Assembly (NCBI RefSeq): GCF_028282165.1 | Contig: NZ_JANQIM010000012.1 | Location: 1 to 64,000, forward strand | Length of the DNA: 64,000 nt | DNA from: Winogradskyella sp. | GTDB lineage: Bacteria; Bacteroidota; Bacteroidia; Flavobacteriales; Flavobacteriaceae | Direction: 5' to 3' | In this document: piece by piece, positions 20,135 to 28,928 of the stretch | Layout of the letters: every line of letters starts with the position of its first letter | Numbering within the stretch: the first letter of the stretch is position 1 | The notes under the pieces: generated by a model | The model's input: the letters and a program-made list of their open reading frames with translations, nothing else | What the model was told of the DNA's origin: nothing | Databases searched by the model: none | Position numbers and translations under genes: made by a program

Positions 20135-22762
20135 ATGAAAAAACTATACTTCATTCTTTTATTAGTTCCACTTTTCGGTTTTACCCAAGTACAAATCGGT
20201 CAGGATATCGATGGCGAATACGGAGGTTACCGAAGCGGTAACAGTATAAGTTCATCTGGTGATGGCAATATTGTAGCCATAGGGTCACCCGATAGAGGTG
20301 AAAACGGTGCTTCTTCAGGTCATGTGCGTATTTATGCGAATATCTCTGGTATTTGGACCCAAATAGGTCAGGATATCGATGGCGAAGCTACAGGAGATCG
20401 TAGTGGCTCAAGTGTGAGCTTGTCCAACGATGGCAGTATCATAGCTATTGGAGCTCCACGAAATAATGACAACGGATTTGAATCTGGCCAAGTACGAGTC
20501 TATGAGAATATCTCAGGTGTCTGGACACAGATCGGTCAGGATATTGATGGCGAAGCTGCAGATGATCGCAGTGGTACAAGTGTGAGTTTGTCCAGTGATG
20601 GTAGTATCGTAGCTATAGGTGCACCAGGTAATGATGACAATGGTGCTGGTTCAGGTCATGTAAGGGTCTATGAGAATATCTCAGGTGTCTGGACCCAAAT
20701 AGGACAGGACATAGATGGAGAGGCTATAATTAATGAAGTGTTTTCTATAAATATAAGTGTAAGCTTATCCAGTGATGGAAGTATCATAGCAATCGGCTCT
20801 CCTAATAATGATGGAAATGGCAGTCTATCAGGCCATGTACGTATTTATGGTAATGATAATGGTGTCTGGACCCAAATAGGACAAGACATAGACGGTGAGG
20901 CAGAACTTAATCTTAGTGGTGAAAGTATAAGTTTGTCCAGTGATGGCAATATTGTGGCTATCGGCGCACCTTGGAATAACGGCCCTGAATTTGGTGCTAT
21001 TCATACAGGTCATGTACGCGTTTATGAAAATGTCTCAGGCGTCTGGACGCAAGTAGGTCAGGATATCGATGGAGAAGTTACAGAATTTTTAAGTGGAAAT
21101 AGTGTAAGCTTATCCAATGATGGTAGTATTGTAGCTATTGGTTCATCTCTTAATGGTGACAACGGCAATGGATCTGGTAATGTGAGAGTTTATGAAAACA
21201 TCTCGGGCACTTGGACCCAAATCGGTCAGGATATTAATGGAGCAGGAACTGCTAATTATTTCGGAACAAGTACTAGTATATCTGACGATGGTAATATCGT
21301 GGCAATTAGTGGACCAGGTTATGGAGGTAGTTCCGGTCACGTACGTTCTTACAAGAATGTCTCTGGGGTCTGGACGCAAATCAATGAAGATATAGTAGGA
21401 GACCCAGCTCAAGACTTAAGTGGTGCTAGTGTGAGCCTATCCAACGATGGCAGCATTGTGGCTATTGGCGCACCAGGTAATGATCACAATGGTGGTAATT
21501 CGGGTCATGTTCGAGTTTATGAGAATGTCTCAGGCGTCTGGACGCAAATAGGTCAGGATATCGATGGCGAAGCCTTTGACCGGTTTGGGACAAGCGTAAG
21601 TTTGTCAGGTAATGGGACTGTTGTAGCCATAGGATCAAATTATGGAACTGATTCAGGATATGTCCGTATTTATGAAAATGTCTCAGGCGTATGGACGCAA
21701 ATAGGTCAAGTTATTAATGGCGAAGCCGAAAATGATGGTAGTGGTGATAGTATGAGCCTATCCGATGATGGTAGTATTGTAGCTATTGGTGCACCAAATA
21801 ATGATGGCAATGGTGGTAATTCAGGTCATGTACGTGTCTACGAGAATATCTCAGGCGTCTGGACCCAAATCGGTGAGGATATAGACGGAGAGGCTTCGTT
21901 AGATTGGATGGGTACAAGTGTAAGTTTGTCCAGTGATGGAAATGTCGTAGCTATTGGTGCAGAAGGAAATGACGCAAATGGAGAAAGCTCTGGTCATGTT
22001 CGTGTTTATGAGAATGTATCTGGTGTTTGGACGCAAATAGGTCAGGATATTGATGGAGAAGCTGAGTATGATAGAAGTGGTGAAAGTGTAAGTTTGTCTA
22101 GTGATGGTAATGTCGTAGCAATTGGTTCATCTCTTAATGATCCAAATGGTCATGTACGTGTTTATGAAAATCAATCAGGTACTTGGGTTCAAATCGGTGA
22201 AGATATTGATGGAGAAGCTCAGGGAGATGGTAGTGGTATAAGCGTAAGTTTATCTGGTAATGGGAGTATTGTGGCCATTGGTGCTGATCTTAATTTTGGT
22301 AACGGCTATAGATCTGGTCATGTGCGTATCTATGAGAATGTCTCAGGTGTATGGACCCAAACAGGACAGGATATAAATGGTGAGGCTGAAGATGATCGTA
22401 GTGGTACGAGTGTAAGTTTATCTGCGGATGGCAGTATTTTAGCCATCGGAGCACCAAATAATGATGGCAACGGCTATGGATCTGGTCATGTGCGAGTTTT
22501 TGATTTAAGTGCATTGCTATCAACAAAAGACCAGGTCATTTCAGATTTTAGTATTTACCCCAACCCAACCAAAGACCAGTTCACCATTCAATTAGAAAAT
22601 TCATCAGAACTTCAAAATGTTAACATTTACAACAACCTTGGTCAGTTGGTTTTGATTTCCAAAGAAAATATTATTGATGTGTCTACACTAACTTCTGGTC
22701 TTTATATGGTTGAAGTGGAAACTTTAAAAGGTAAAAACACCAGAAAACTAATCATCAACTAA
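20135..22762 (+). CDS. Secreted FG-GAP-like protein, 14 repeat units (2 x 7), T9SS type A sorting domain
   Basis: Fourteen units counted between the signal peptide and the YPNPTKDQFTIQL tail. Confidence 0.88.
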   Translation: MKKLYFILLLVPLFGFTQVQIGQDIDGEYGGYRSGNSISSSGDGNIVAIGSPDRGENGASSGHVRIYANISGIWTQIGQDIDGEATGDRSGSSVSLSNDGSIIAIGAPRNNDNGFESGQVRVYENISGVWTQIGQDIDGEAADDRSGTSVSLSSDGSIVAIGAPGNDDNGAGSGHVRVYENISGVWTQIGQDIDGEAIINEVFSINISVSLSSDGSIIAIGSPNNDGNGSLSGHVRIYGNDNGVWTQIGQDIDGEAELNLSGESISLSSDGNIVAIGAPWNNGPEFGAIHTGHVRVYENVSGVWTQVGQDIDGEVTEFLSGNSVSLSNDGSIVAIGSSLNGDNGNGSGNVRVYENISGTWTQIGQDINGAGTANYFGTSTSISDDGNIVAISGPGYGGSSGHVRSYKNVSGVWTQINEDIVGDPAQDLSGASVSLSNDGSIVAIGAPGNDHNGGNSGHVRVYENVSGVWTQIGQDIDGEAFDRFGTSVSLSGNGTVVAIGSNYGTDSGYVRIYENVSGVWTQIGQVINGEAENDGSGDSMSLSDDGSIVAIGAPNNDGNGGNSGHVRVYENISGVWTQIGEDIDGEASLDWMGTSVSLSSDGNVVAIGAEGNDANGESSGHVRVYENVSGVWTQIGQDIDGEAEYDRSGESVSLSSDGNVVAIGSSLNDPNGHVRVYENQSGTWVQIGEDIDGEAQGDGSGISVSLSGNGSIVAIGADLNFGNGYRSGHVRIYENVSGVWTQTGQDINGEAEDDRSGTSVSLSADGSILAIGAPNNDGNGYGSGHVRVFDLSALLSTKDQVISDFSIYPNPTKDQFTIQLENSSELQNVNIYNNLGQLVLISKENIIDVSTLTSGLYMVEVETLKGKNTRKLIIN

Positions 22763-22774
22763 AACCAATCCATC

Positions 22775-24211
22775 ATGAAAAAACTATGTTTAATTTTTTT
22801 ATTAGTTCCACTTTTAGGTTTCACCCAAGTACAAATCGGTGAAAATATTAATGGAGGATTACAATTTGAGCAACTAGGAAGGTCTATATCACTGTCATCT
22901 GATGGAAATATTTTAGCTGTTGGTGCAGATGGTGCTAATGATACTTTTTCTAATTCAGGTATAGTAAGAGTATATGAAAATATAAATGGTACTTGGGCAC
23001 AAATAGGAAATGATATTGTTGGCAATCAATTTGAAGTTCTGAGTTATTCTGTATCGTTATCTTCAGATGGAAGCATTGTAGCTGTAGGTGCAGGAGATTT
23101 GGTCGATCGAAAAGGACTTGTTAGGATTTTTGAAAATATAAATGGTATTTGGACACAGATAGGAAATGATATTCTTGGTATGTTTGATGATGACCTTTTC
23201 GGCCGATCGATTTCTTTGTCTTCCGATGGTAATATTGTTGCCGTAGGCGCATCTTGGCATGGCGGATTTAGTGGAGAAGTACGTGTTTTTGAAAATATAA
23301 ATAATGACTGGACACAGGTAGGGCAGGATATTAATGGAGACACACCATTTGAAGAATTAGGCAGATCAGTATCGTTATCTTCAGATGGAAGTAAGCTGGC
23401 TATCGGAGCCCCAAGGAATAACGATAATGTTTTTGCTTCGGGTCAGGTAAAAATCTTTGAGAATCAGTCTAATAATTGGGTTCAGATAGGCCAAGATTTA
23501 AATGGTGAAAATATTGGTGATGGTTTTGGGACTATGATATCTTTATCTTCAGATGGTAATACTGTTGCAATAGCAGCTACAGGAGATGACGATAGTGAGA
23601 ACAATTCTGGAAAAGTAAGTGTATATGAAAATATATCAGGTGTTTGGACACAGATAGGGGATGGTATTAATGGAGAAGAGGAAGATGATTTTTTAGGTAG
23701 AATAGCTATATCCTCCGACGGAAGTATCGTTGCTATTAGTACAGATAGAAATAATAATTTTGCCGGTCATGTACGTGTTTTTAAAAATATATCGGATGTT
23801 TGGACACAGATAGGACAGGATATTAGCGGCAATAGTTCTGATCAATTAGGTTACTCGGTAGCCTTATCTTCTGATGGTAGTGTGGTAGCAACGGGTGCAT
23901 ATACAGCAAGTACAATAAATGGATCAGGCTCGGGTTACGCGGCTGTGTACGATTTAAATGCGGTACTCTCGACAGAAGATCAAACCATTTCAAATTTTAG
24001 TATTTACCCTAACCCAACTAAAGACCAATTCACGATTCAATTAGACAATCGATCAGAACTTCAAAATGTCAATATTTACAACAACTTTGGTCAGTTGGTA
24101 TTAACCTCAAAAGTCATCAATGTTGATATCTCAAAATTAACTTCCGGGCTTTATATGGTTGAAATAGTAACTGCAAAAAGTAAAGGGACCAAAAAGTTGA
24201 TTATAGGATAA
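22775..24211 (+). CDS. Secreted FG-GAP-like beta-propeller protein, 7 repeat units, T9SS type A sorting domain
   Basis: Seven more diverged units; starts 12 bp after the preceding paralogue. Confidence 0.87.
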   Translation: MKKLCLIFLLVPLLGFTQVQIGENINGGLQFEQLGRSISLSSDGNILAVGADGANDTFSNSGIVRVYENINGTWAQIGNDIVGNQFEVLSYSVSLSSDGSIVAVGAGDLVDRKGLVRIFENINGIWTQIGNDILGMFDDDLFGRSISLSSDGNIVAVGASWHGGFSGEVRVFENINNDWTQVGQDINGDTPFEELGRSVSLSSDGSKLAIGAPRNNDNVFASGQVKIFENQSNNWVQIGQDLNGENIGDGFGTMISLSSDGNTVAIAATGDDDSENNSGKVSVYENISGVWTQIGDGINGEEEDDFLGRIAISSDGSIVAISTDRNNNFAGHVRVFKNISDVWTQIGQDISGNSSDQLGYSVALSSDGSVVATGAYTASTINGSGSGYAAVYDLNAVLSTEDQTISNFSIYPNPTKDQFTIQLDNRSELQNVNIYNNFGQLVLTSKVINVDISKLTSGLYMVEIVTAKSKGTKKLIIG

Positions 24212-24319
24212 ATAAACGTCGCTTTGAGTAAAATTCTTGGTTGCTTACCTTAGTTGTTAAGCGAAGTAAAAATGTAACCGAGATACAAAGAATTTTATTT
24301 CGAGAGGTAAACTAAGAAT

Positions 24320-24352
24320 AAAAGCACTGTAATTTTCACAGTGCTTTTTTTA
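24320..24352 (+). terminator. Rho-independent-type terminator
   Basis: AAAAGCACTGT-AATTTTC-ACAGTGCTTTTTTT hairpin plus T tract. Confidence 0.8.
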
Positions 24353-24465
24353 TTATTTAACGGTAACTAAACATTATTAAATTTTAATAGTGTAGTTTTG
24401 TGCAAAACTTTTATTCTCGTACAAGCAGGAATCTCTTCACTCCAAGATAAAAGTTTTTTAATATT

Positions 24466-24490
24466 GTCATTCCTGCGTAGGCAGGAATCT
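24466..24490. repeat. Short dispersed palindromic repeat (GTCATTCCTGCG...CAGGAATCT type)
   Basis: GTCATTCCTGCGTAGGCAGGAATCT with inverted ATTCCTGC/GCAGGAAT; partial copy nearby at about 24425-24434. Confidence 0.75.
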
Positions 24491-24548
24491 ATACGCTTTA
24501 AAGATTCTTCACTCTGTCCAGAATGACAAAAAAAATGAATAAAATTAA

Positions 24549-26813
24549 ATGACAAGAAAAAGAAAAAAGAAATCTAAAAATAATAAGATTTCTAACCTAA
24601 CACAAACAATACTAGGTATACTAAAAAAAGAACGTAACAAATCCTTTAACTATAAACAAATTGCTGCTATTCTAGGTGTTAATGATGCCAGTAGCCGCAA
24701 TCAAATCATAAAAACTTTAGCAAAATTAGCGGCAAAGCAAGAAATAGAACAAGTTGATCGTGGCAAGTTTAAAGCTTTAGTCACTACAGAATACCACACC
24801 GGTATTTTAGATTTATCATCTAGAGGCAGTGGTTATGTAATAAGTGATGATTTTGAAGAAGATGTATTTATTGCTTCAAATAATATCAACAAAGCTTTAG
24901 ATGGTGATGAAGTAGAATTCTATGCCTACAAGCGCAGAAAACGTGGCAAAATAGAAGGCGAAATCACCAATATTATAAAACGCGCCAAAAGTGAATATGT
25001 CGGCACTATTCAAATTAAGGAAAATAAAAACTATGCGTTTGTTTTGCCAGATAGTAGTAAGATGTACAAGGATATTTTTGTACCAATCAATAAAACCAAA
25101 AAGGCGGAAGATGGAGACAAGGTTTTGGTGACCCTTACCGACTGGCCAGAAAATGCAGATTCACCTTATGGCAAAGTACTTGAAGTTCTTGGGAAACCAG
25201 GTGAGCACAGTACGGAGATCCATTCTATTTTAGCTGAATACGGTTTGCCTCACGAATTTCCATATGAAGTAGAGCAATTCGCTAACCAATTGGATCTATC
25301 CATAACCGAAAAAGAAATTGCCAAGCGTCGTGATATGCGAAAGGATTTAACCTTTACCATAGACCCAAAAGATGCTAAGGATTTTGATGATGCTTTATCC
25401 TTTAAAGTACGCGATAATGATTTGTACGAAATCGGTATCCACATAGCAGACGTATCACATTATCTAGAACCTGGAACCGTTTTGGATGATGAAGCTTACG
25501 AACGTGCCACGTCGATTTATTTGGTCGATCGTGTGGTTCCAATGCTTCCAGAAATTCTATCAAACGGGGCTTGTTCACTTAGACCCCACGAAGAGAAATA
25601 TACTTTCTCGGCGGTGTTTCAAATGAATGACAAATGTGAGATAAAAAACCAATGGTTTGGAAGAACCGTTACCTATTCTGATGCACGTTTTGCTTACGAA
25701 GAAGCCCAAGCCATTATAGAACAAAACCCTGGATTTGTCATTCCTGCGCATCCCGATAACTATCGGGAAGGAATCTCGTCTCAATTAAATACTACAATTC
25801 CACAAAAAGTATCCTTAACAGGTCAACCGTACAACACCAAACCAGAAATTGCTGAAGCCGTATTAGTTTTAGACCGACTAGCCAAGAAGATGAGAACTAA
25901 GCGTATGCGCTCAGGAGCCATCTCATTTGATAAAGTTGAGGTAAAATTCAATTTAGATGGAGATGCCAACCCAACAGGCGTATTCTTTAAAACCAGTAAG
26001 GATGCCAATAAGCTTATTGAGGAGTTTATGTTGTTGGCCAATAGAAAAGTATCGGAGTTTATCGGCAAGCAAAATCCAAAAAAGACTTTTGTATATCGTG
26101 TGCACGACGAACCCGATGAGTCTAAACTGGTACAACTGCAGACTGTTGTTGGTCGTTTTGGACATAAACTCACTTTTAAGGATCGCAATAGTATATCATC
26201 ATCCTTAAACAAATTATTGACAGATGTAGTCGGCAAAAAAGAACAAAACCTTGTAGATACATTGACCATTCGTACTATGGCCAAAGCCGAGTACACAACA
26301 CATAATATTGGACATTATGGTTTGGCTTTCGATTATTATAGCCATTTTACATCGCCTATTCGTCGTTATCCAGACGTTATGGCACATCGCTTGCTACAGC
26401 ACTATTTAGACGGAGGTAAATCTGCAAATGAAGCCATTTACGAAGAAAAATGTAAACATTCAAGTAATATGGAATACTTGGCCACAAAGGCGGAGCGTGA
26501 CTCAATAAAATACATGCAAATACGTTTTATGCAAGATCATAAAGACGAAGAGTTCTTAGGAGTCATTTCTGGAGTAACGGATTGGGGTATTTATGTTGAA
26601 ATTATTTCAAATAAATGTGAAGGAATGGTAAGCCTTAGGGATATGAAAGATGATACTTACGATTTTGACCAAACGCACTATGCCATGATTGGTCGTAATA
26701 CAAATAGCATGTATCAACTTGGCGATGAGGTTATTGTTAAAGTGAAAGCTACCGACTTAGTGAAAAAACATTTAGATTTCTACTTGGTTGGTAAACCAGT
26801 ACTTGAAGGTTAA
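24549..26813 (+). CDS. rnr: Ribonuclease R
   Basis: RNB motifs (FTIDPKDAKDFDDALSF, HIADVSHYLEPGT, GAISFDKVEVKF, FTSPIRRYPDVMAHRLL) and C-terminal S1 domain. Confidence 0.95.
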   Translation: MTRKRKKKSKNNKISNLTQTILGILKKERNKSFNYKQIAAILGVNDASSRNQIIKTLAKLAAKQEIEQVDRGKFKALVTTEYHTGILDLSSRGSGYVISDDFEEDVFIASNNINKALDGDEVEFYAYKRRKRGKIEGEITNIIKRAKSEYVGTIQIKENKNYAFVLPDSSKMYKDIFVPINKTKKAEDGDKVLVTLTDWPENADSPYGKVLEVLGKPGEHSTEIHSILAEYGLPHEFPYEVEQFANQLDLSITEKEIAKRRDMRKDLTFTIDPKDAKDFDDALSFKVRDNDLYEIGIHIADVSHYLEPGTVLDDEAYERATSIYLVDRVVPMLPEILSNGACSLRPHEEKYTFSAVFQMNDKCEIKNQWFGRTVTYSDARFAYEEAQAIIEQNPGFVIPAHPDNYREGISSQLNTTIPQKVSLTGQPYNTKPEIAEAVLVLDRLAKKMRTKRMRSGAISFDKVEVKFNLDGDANPTGVFFKTSKDANKLIEEFMLLANRKVSEFIGKQNPKKTFVYRVHDEPDESKLVQLQTVVGRFGHKLTFKDRNSISSSLNKLLTDVVGKKEQNLVDTLTIRTMAKAEYTTHNIGHYGLAFDYYSHFTSPIRRYPDVMAHRLLQHYLDGGKSANEAIYEEKCKHSSNMEYLATKAERDSIKYMQIRFMQDHKDEEFLGVISGVTDWGIYVEIISNKCEGMVSLRDMKDDTYDFDQTHYAMIGRNTNSMYQLGDEVIVKVKATDLVKKHLDFYLVGKPVLEG
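25737..25778 (+). repeat. Dispersed palindromic repeat inserted in frame in rnr
   Basis: GTCATTCCTGCG CATCCCGATAACTATCGGGAAGGAATCTCG; inner palindrome TCCCGATA-AC-TATCGGGA; outer arms match the 24466 copy. Confidence 0.7.
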
Positions 26814-26836
26814 ATTTGTTTAGAAAATACTGTTTC

Positions 26837-27136
26837 ATGATACTTACTACGACGAATTCAATTGAAGGCTTTAAAATCATTAATTACCTAGGTATTGTTA
26901 CAGGTGTGGCCATAAACGAAGAGAAGCTTGTTATGGGATTTAGCCTATCAAAATATTATAAAGCTTTACAGGAGAGCATAGACACCGTTAAGGAAAAAGC
27001 ATTTCAGACACTAACCGAAAATGCCAAAAAACTAAATGCAAATGCTGTTGTTGGCATAAAAGTTGAAATAGAATTAACCACTACTAATTACGCTATGGTT
27101 TCCGTAACAGGAACCGCAGTAACAGTAGCTACATAG
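26837..27136 (+). CDS. YbjQ-like (heavy-metal-binding domain/DUF74) family protein
   Basis: TTTNSIEGFKIINYLGIVTGVAI...ALxENAKKLNANAVVGIKVE; likely start ATG 26837 rather than TTG 26816. Confidence 0.85.
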   Translation: MILTTTNSIEGFKIINYLGIVTGVAINEEKLVMGFSLSKYYKALQESIDTVKEKAFQTLTENAKKLNANAVVGIKVEIELTTTNYAMVSVTGTAVTVAT

Positions 27137-27156
27137 TAAACACATTAATCAATATC

Positions 27157-27828
27157 ATGAAAAACATTCTTTTATTACTCGTTCTAGCACTAAGCTTTAA
27201 CATTAGCGCACAGCAAACCATAGAAAAAACCATAGGTGAATTTAAAACCGTCAAGGTTTACGATTTAATCAACCTTAAAATGAAAAAGTCAGATGAAAAC
27301 AAGGTAATGATCTCGGGTAAAAACAGAAAAGACGTACAGGTGATTAACAAAAACGGAAAACTTAAAATTAGAATGAAACTCGAAGAAAGCTATGATGGTA
27401 ATGATACGGATGTGGTACTTCATTATACTTCAGTAGAGGTGATTGATGCCAACGAAGGCGCCAAAGTAAAGGTTGAAGACCCAATAGAACAATTCGAGAT
27501 TGATCTAAAGACCCAAGAAGGAGGCGAAATTACCGCCGAATTAAATACAAATTATGCTAGCTTTAGAGCTGTAACAGGCGGTATTATCAATGTTTCCGGA
27601 AGTTCAAAGAATCAAGATGTTTCTATCTATACAGGTGGTATTATAAATGGCGAAACGCTTAAAACAGAAGAAACAGAAGTGAGCATTAATGCTGGCGGTG
27701 AAGCTTACATTAATGCCTCAGAATATGTAGAGGTGAGCATTAAGGCAGGAGGTGATGTTTTTATATATGGTGATCCGAAGGTTGTTGATGAAAATCGCGT
27801 ATTAGGAGGTAGAATTAAACGTATGTAA
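27157..27828 (+). CDS. GIN domain (DUF2807) auto-transporter-adhesin-head-like secreted protein
   Basis: Signal peptide; beta-rich repeats VEVIDANEGAKVKVE..., INVSGSSKNQDVSIYTGGIING, VSINAGGEAYINASEYVEVSIKAGGDVFIYG. Confidence 0.8.
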   Translation: MKNILLLLVLALSFNISAQQTIEKTIGEFKTVKVYDLINLKMKKSDENKVMISGKNRKDVQVINKNGKLKIRMKLEESYDGNDTDVVLHYTSVEVIDANEGAKVKVEDPIEQFEIDLKTQEGGEITAELNTNYASFRAVTGGIINVSGSSKNQDVSIYTGGIINGETLKTEETEVSINAGGEAYINASEYVEVSIKAGGDVFIYGDPKVVDENRVLGGRIKRM

Positions 27829-27870
27829 ATTCCTTTCTGTTTGTTACTTTTGTGTAAACCGCAAGTTTAC

Positions 27871-28563
27871 ATGTTAGATGATGTCTTAACAGCTATTCCA
27901 TTCGGAATTATTTTAGCCTTTACGATTGGTCCAGTCTTCTTTGTGTTATTGGAAACCAGTGCTACCAAAGGCTTTACTAGTGCTTTGGTTTTCGACTTAG
28001 GCGTTATTCTTGCTGATATCGTCTTTATTCTTCTCATTTTTATGAGTACTGACACGTTGTTGGATAAAATAAAGGATGATCCAAAACTATTAGTATTTGG
28101 CGGTGTTTTACTTGTGATCTATGGTCTGATTTCATTTATTAAAATCTCTAAATCGTTTCGATCTATTGTAAGGGAACATCACAGAATTGAACTACCAAAA
28201 AAGGACTACGGAAGACTGTTTGCAAAAGGCTTTTTACTTAATTTTATAAATATTGGCGTGCTATTGGGTTGGCTGGGTTTTATTGTCATAGGCACGTCAA
28301 TTACTACATCTAAGAATGGCGTAACGGTTTTTATAATCTCAATGTTAGCCGCTTACTTTGTGTGCGATTTGTTTAAGATAGCAGCAGCTAAACGTTTAAA
28401 AAATAAACTAACGCCCAGACGTATTTTTAAAACCAAGAAGATTGTCGCTTTAGTAATTTTAGGCTTCGGAATCCTTCTATTGTCTCAAGGATTGTTCCCG
28501 GAATTGTACGAAAAAGGCAAAGAACAGATTGACAAGGTGAATCCAATAAAAGATACGCATTAA
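27871..28563 (+). CDS. LysE family translocator
   Basis: IPFGIILAFTIGPVFFVLLETSATKGF; start likely ATG 27871. Confidence 0.8.
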   Translation: MLDDVLTAIPFGIILAFTIGPVFFVLLETSATKGFTSALVFDLGVILADIVFILLIFMSTDTLLDKIKDDPKLLVFGGVLLVIYGLISFIKISKSFRSIVREHHRIELPKKDYGRLFAKGFLLNFINIGVLLGWLGFIVIGTSITTSKNGVTVFIISMLAAYFVCDLFKIAAAKRLKNKLTPRRIFKTKKIVALVILGFGILLLSQGLFPELYEKGKEQIDKVNPIKDTH

Positions 28564-28601
28564 AAGTAAATGCCTTTAAGCCTAAGTTAAAGGCTTTCCT
28601 A

Positions 28602-28806
28602 GAGGTTTCGAATGGATTAGAATCGCAATGTATTAATCTAAAACTTTTCTAAAATTAATTAGAATCAAAAAACCTTTGAAAAGACAGAGGTAGTATTCAC
28701 TTTAGAGGTGTCGAGCGTATTCGAACCGCTTTGATTTAATCTAAATTTTCTTAAAATTTTAAAATAAAAAAAGCCTTTGAATATTTCTCAAAGACTTTAT
28801 GATTTC
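28602..28806. repeat. Two tandem ~102-bp units, each with a copy of the tRNA-Cys 3' half and terminator-like tail
   Basis: gaggttTCGAATGGATTAGAATCGC at 28602 and gaggtgtcgagcgtattcgaaccgct at 28705, compared with gaggtgtcgagcggattcgaaccgct of the intact tRNA at 28807; flanking sequence of the two units also aligns. Confidence 0.8.
28765..28803 (-). terminator. Terminator hairpin directly downstream of tRNA-Cys
   Basis: Minus strand AAAGTCTTTGAGAAATATTCAAAGGCTTTTTTT. Confidence 0.65.
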
Positions 28807-28807
28807 G

Positions 28808-28878
28808 AGGTGTCGAGCGGATTCGAACCGCTGTAGATGGTGTTGCAGACCACTGCCTAGCCACTCGGCCACGACACC
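28808..28878 (-). tRNA. tRNA-Cys (GCA)
   Basis: Minus strand GGTGTCGTGGCCGAGTGGCTAGGCAGTGGTCTGCAACACCATCTACAGCGGTTCGAATCCGCTCGACACCT; anticodon loop CTGCAAC, discriminator T, complementary acceptor GGTGTCG/CGACACC. Confidence 0.95.
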
Positions 28879-28928
28879 TTATCGAGAGGGCAAATATATA
28901 AATTATATACGTTTTACCCTATATAGGC

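Noticed and set aside
21143-21412. Antisense and shifted ORFs in the propeller genes (also 17305, 20828, 22290, 23044, 23063)
   Set aside because: Recur because the sense DNA is repetitive; no independent coding signal.
16899-24211. Tandem ~168-bp repeats as a possible CRISPR or satellite array
   Set aside because: Repeats are coding in one frame with diverged synonymous positions and no unique spacers.
24367-24555. 62-aa minus ORF upstream of rnr
   Set aside because: Consists largely of the palindromic repeat cluster.
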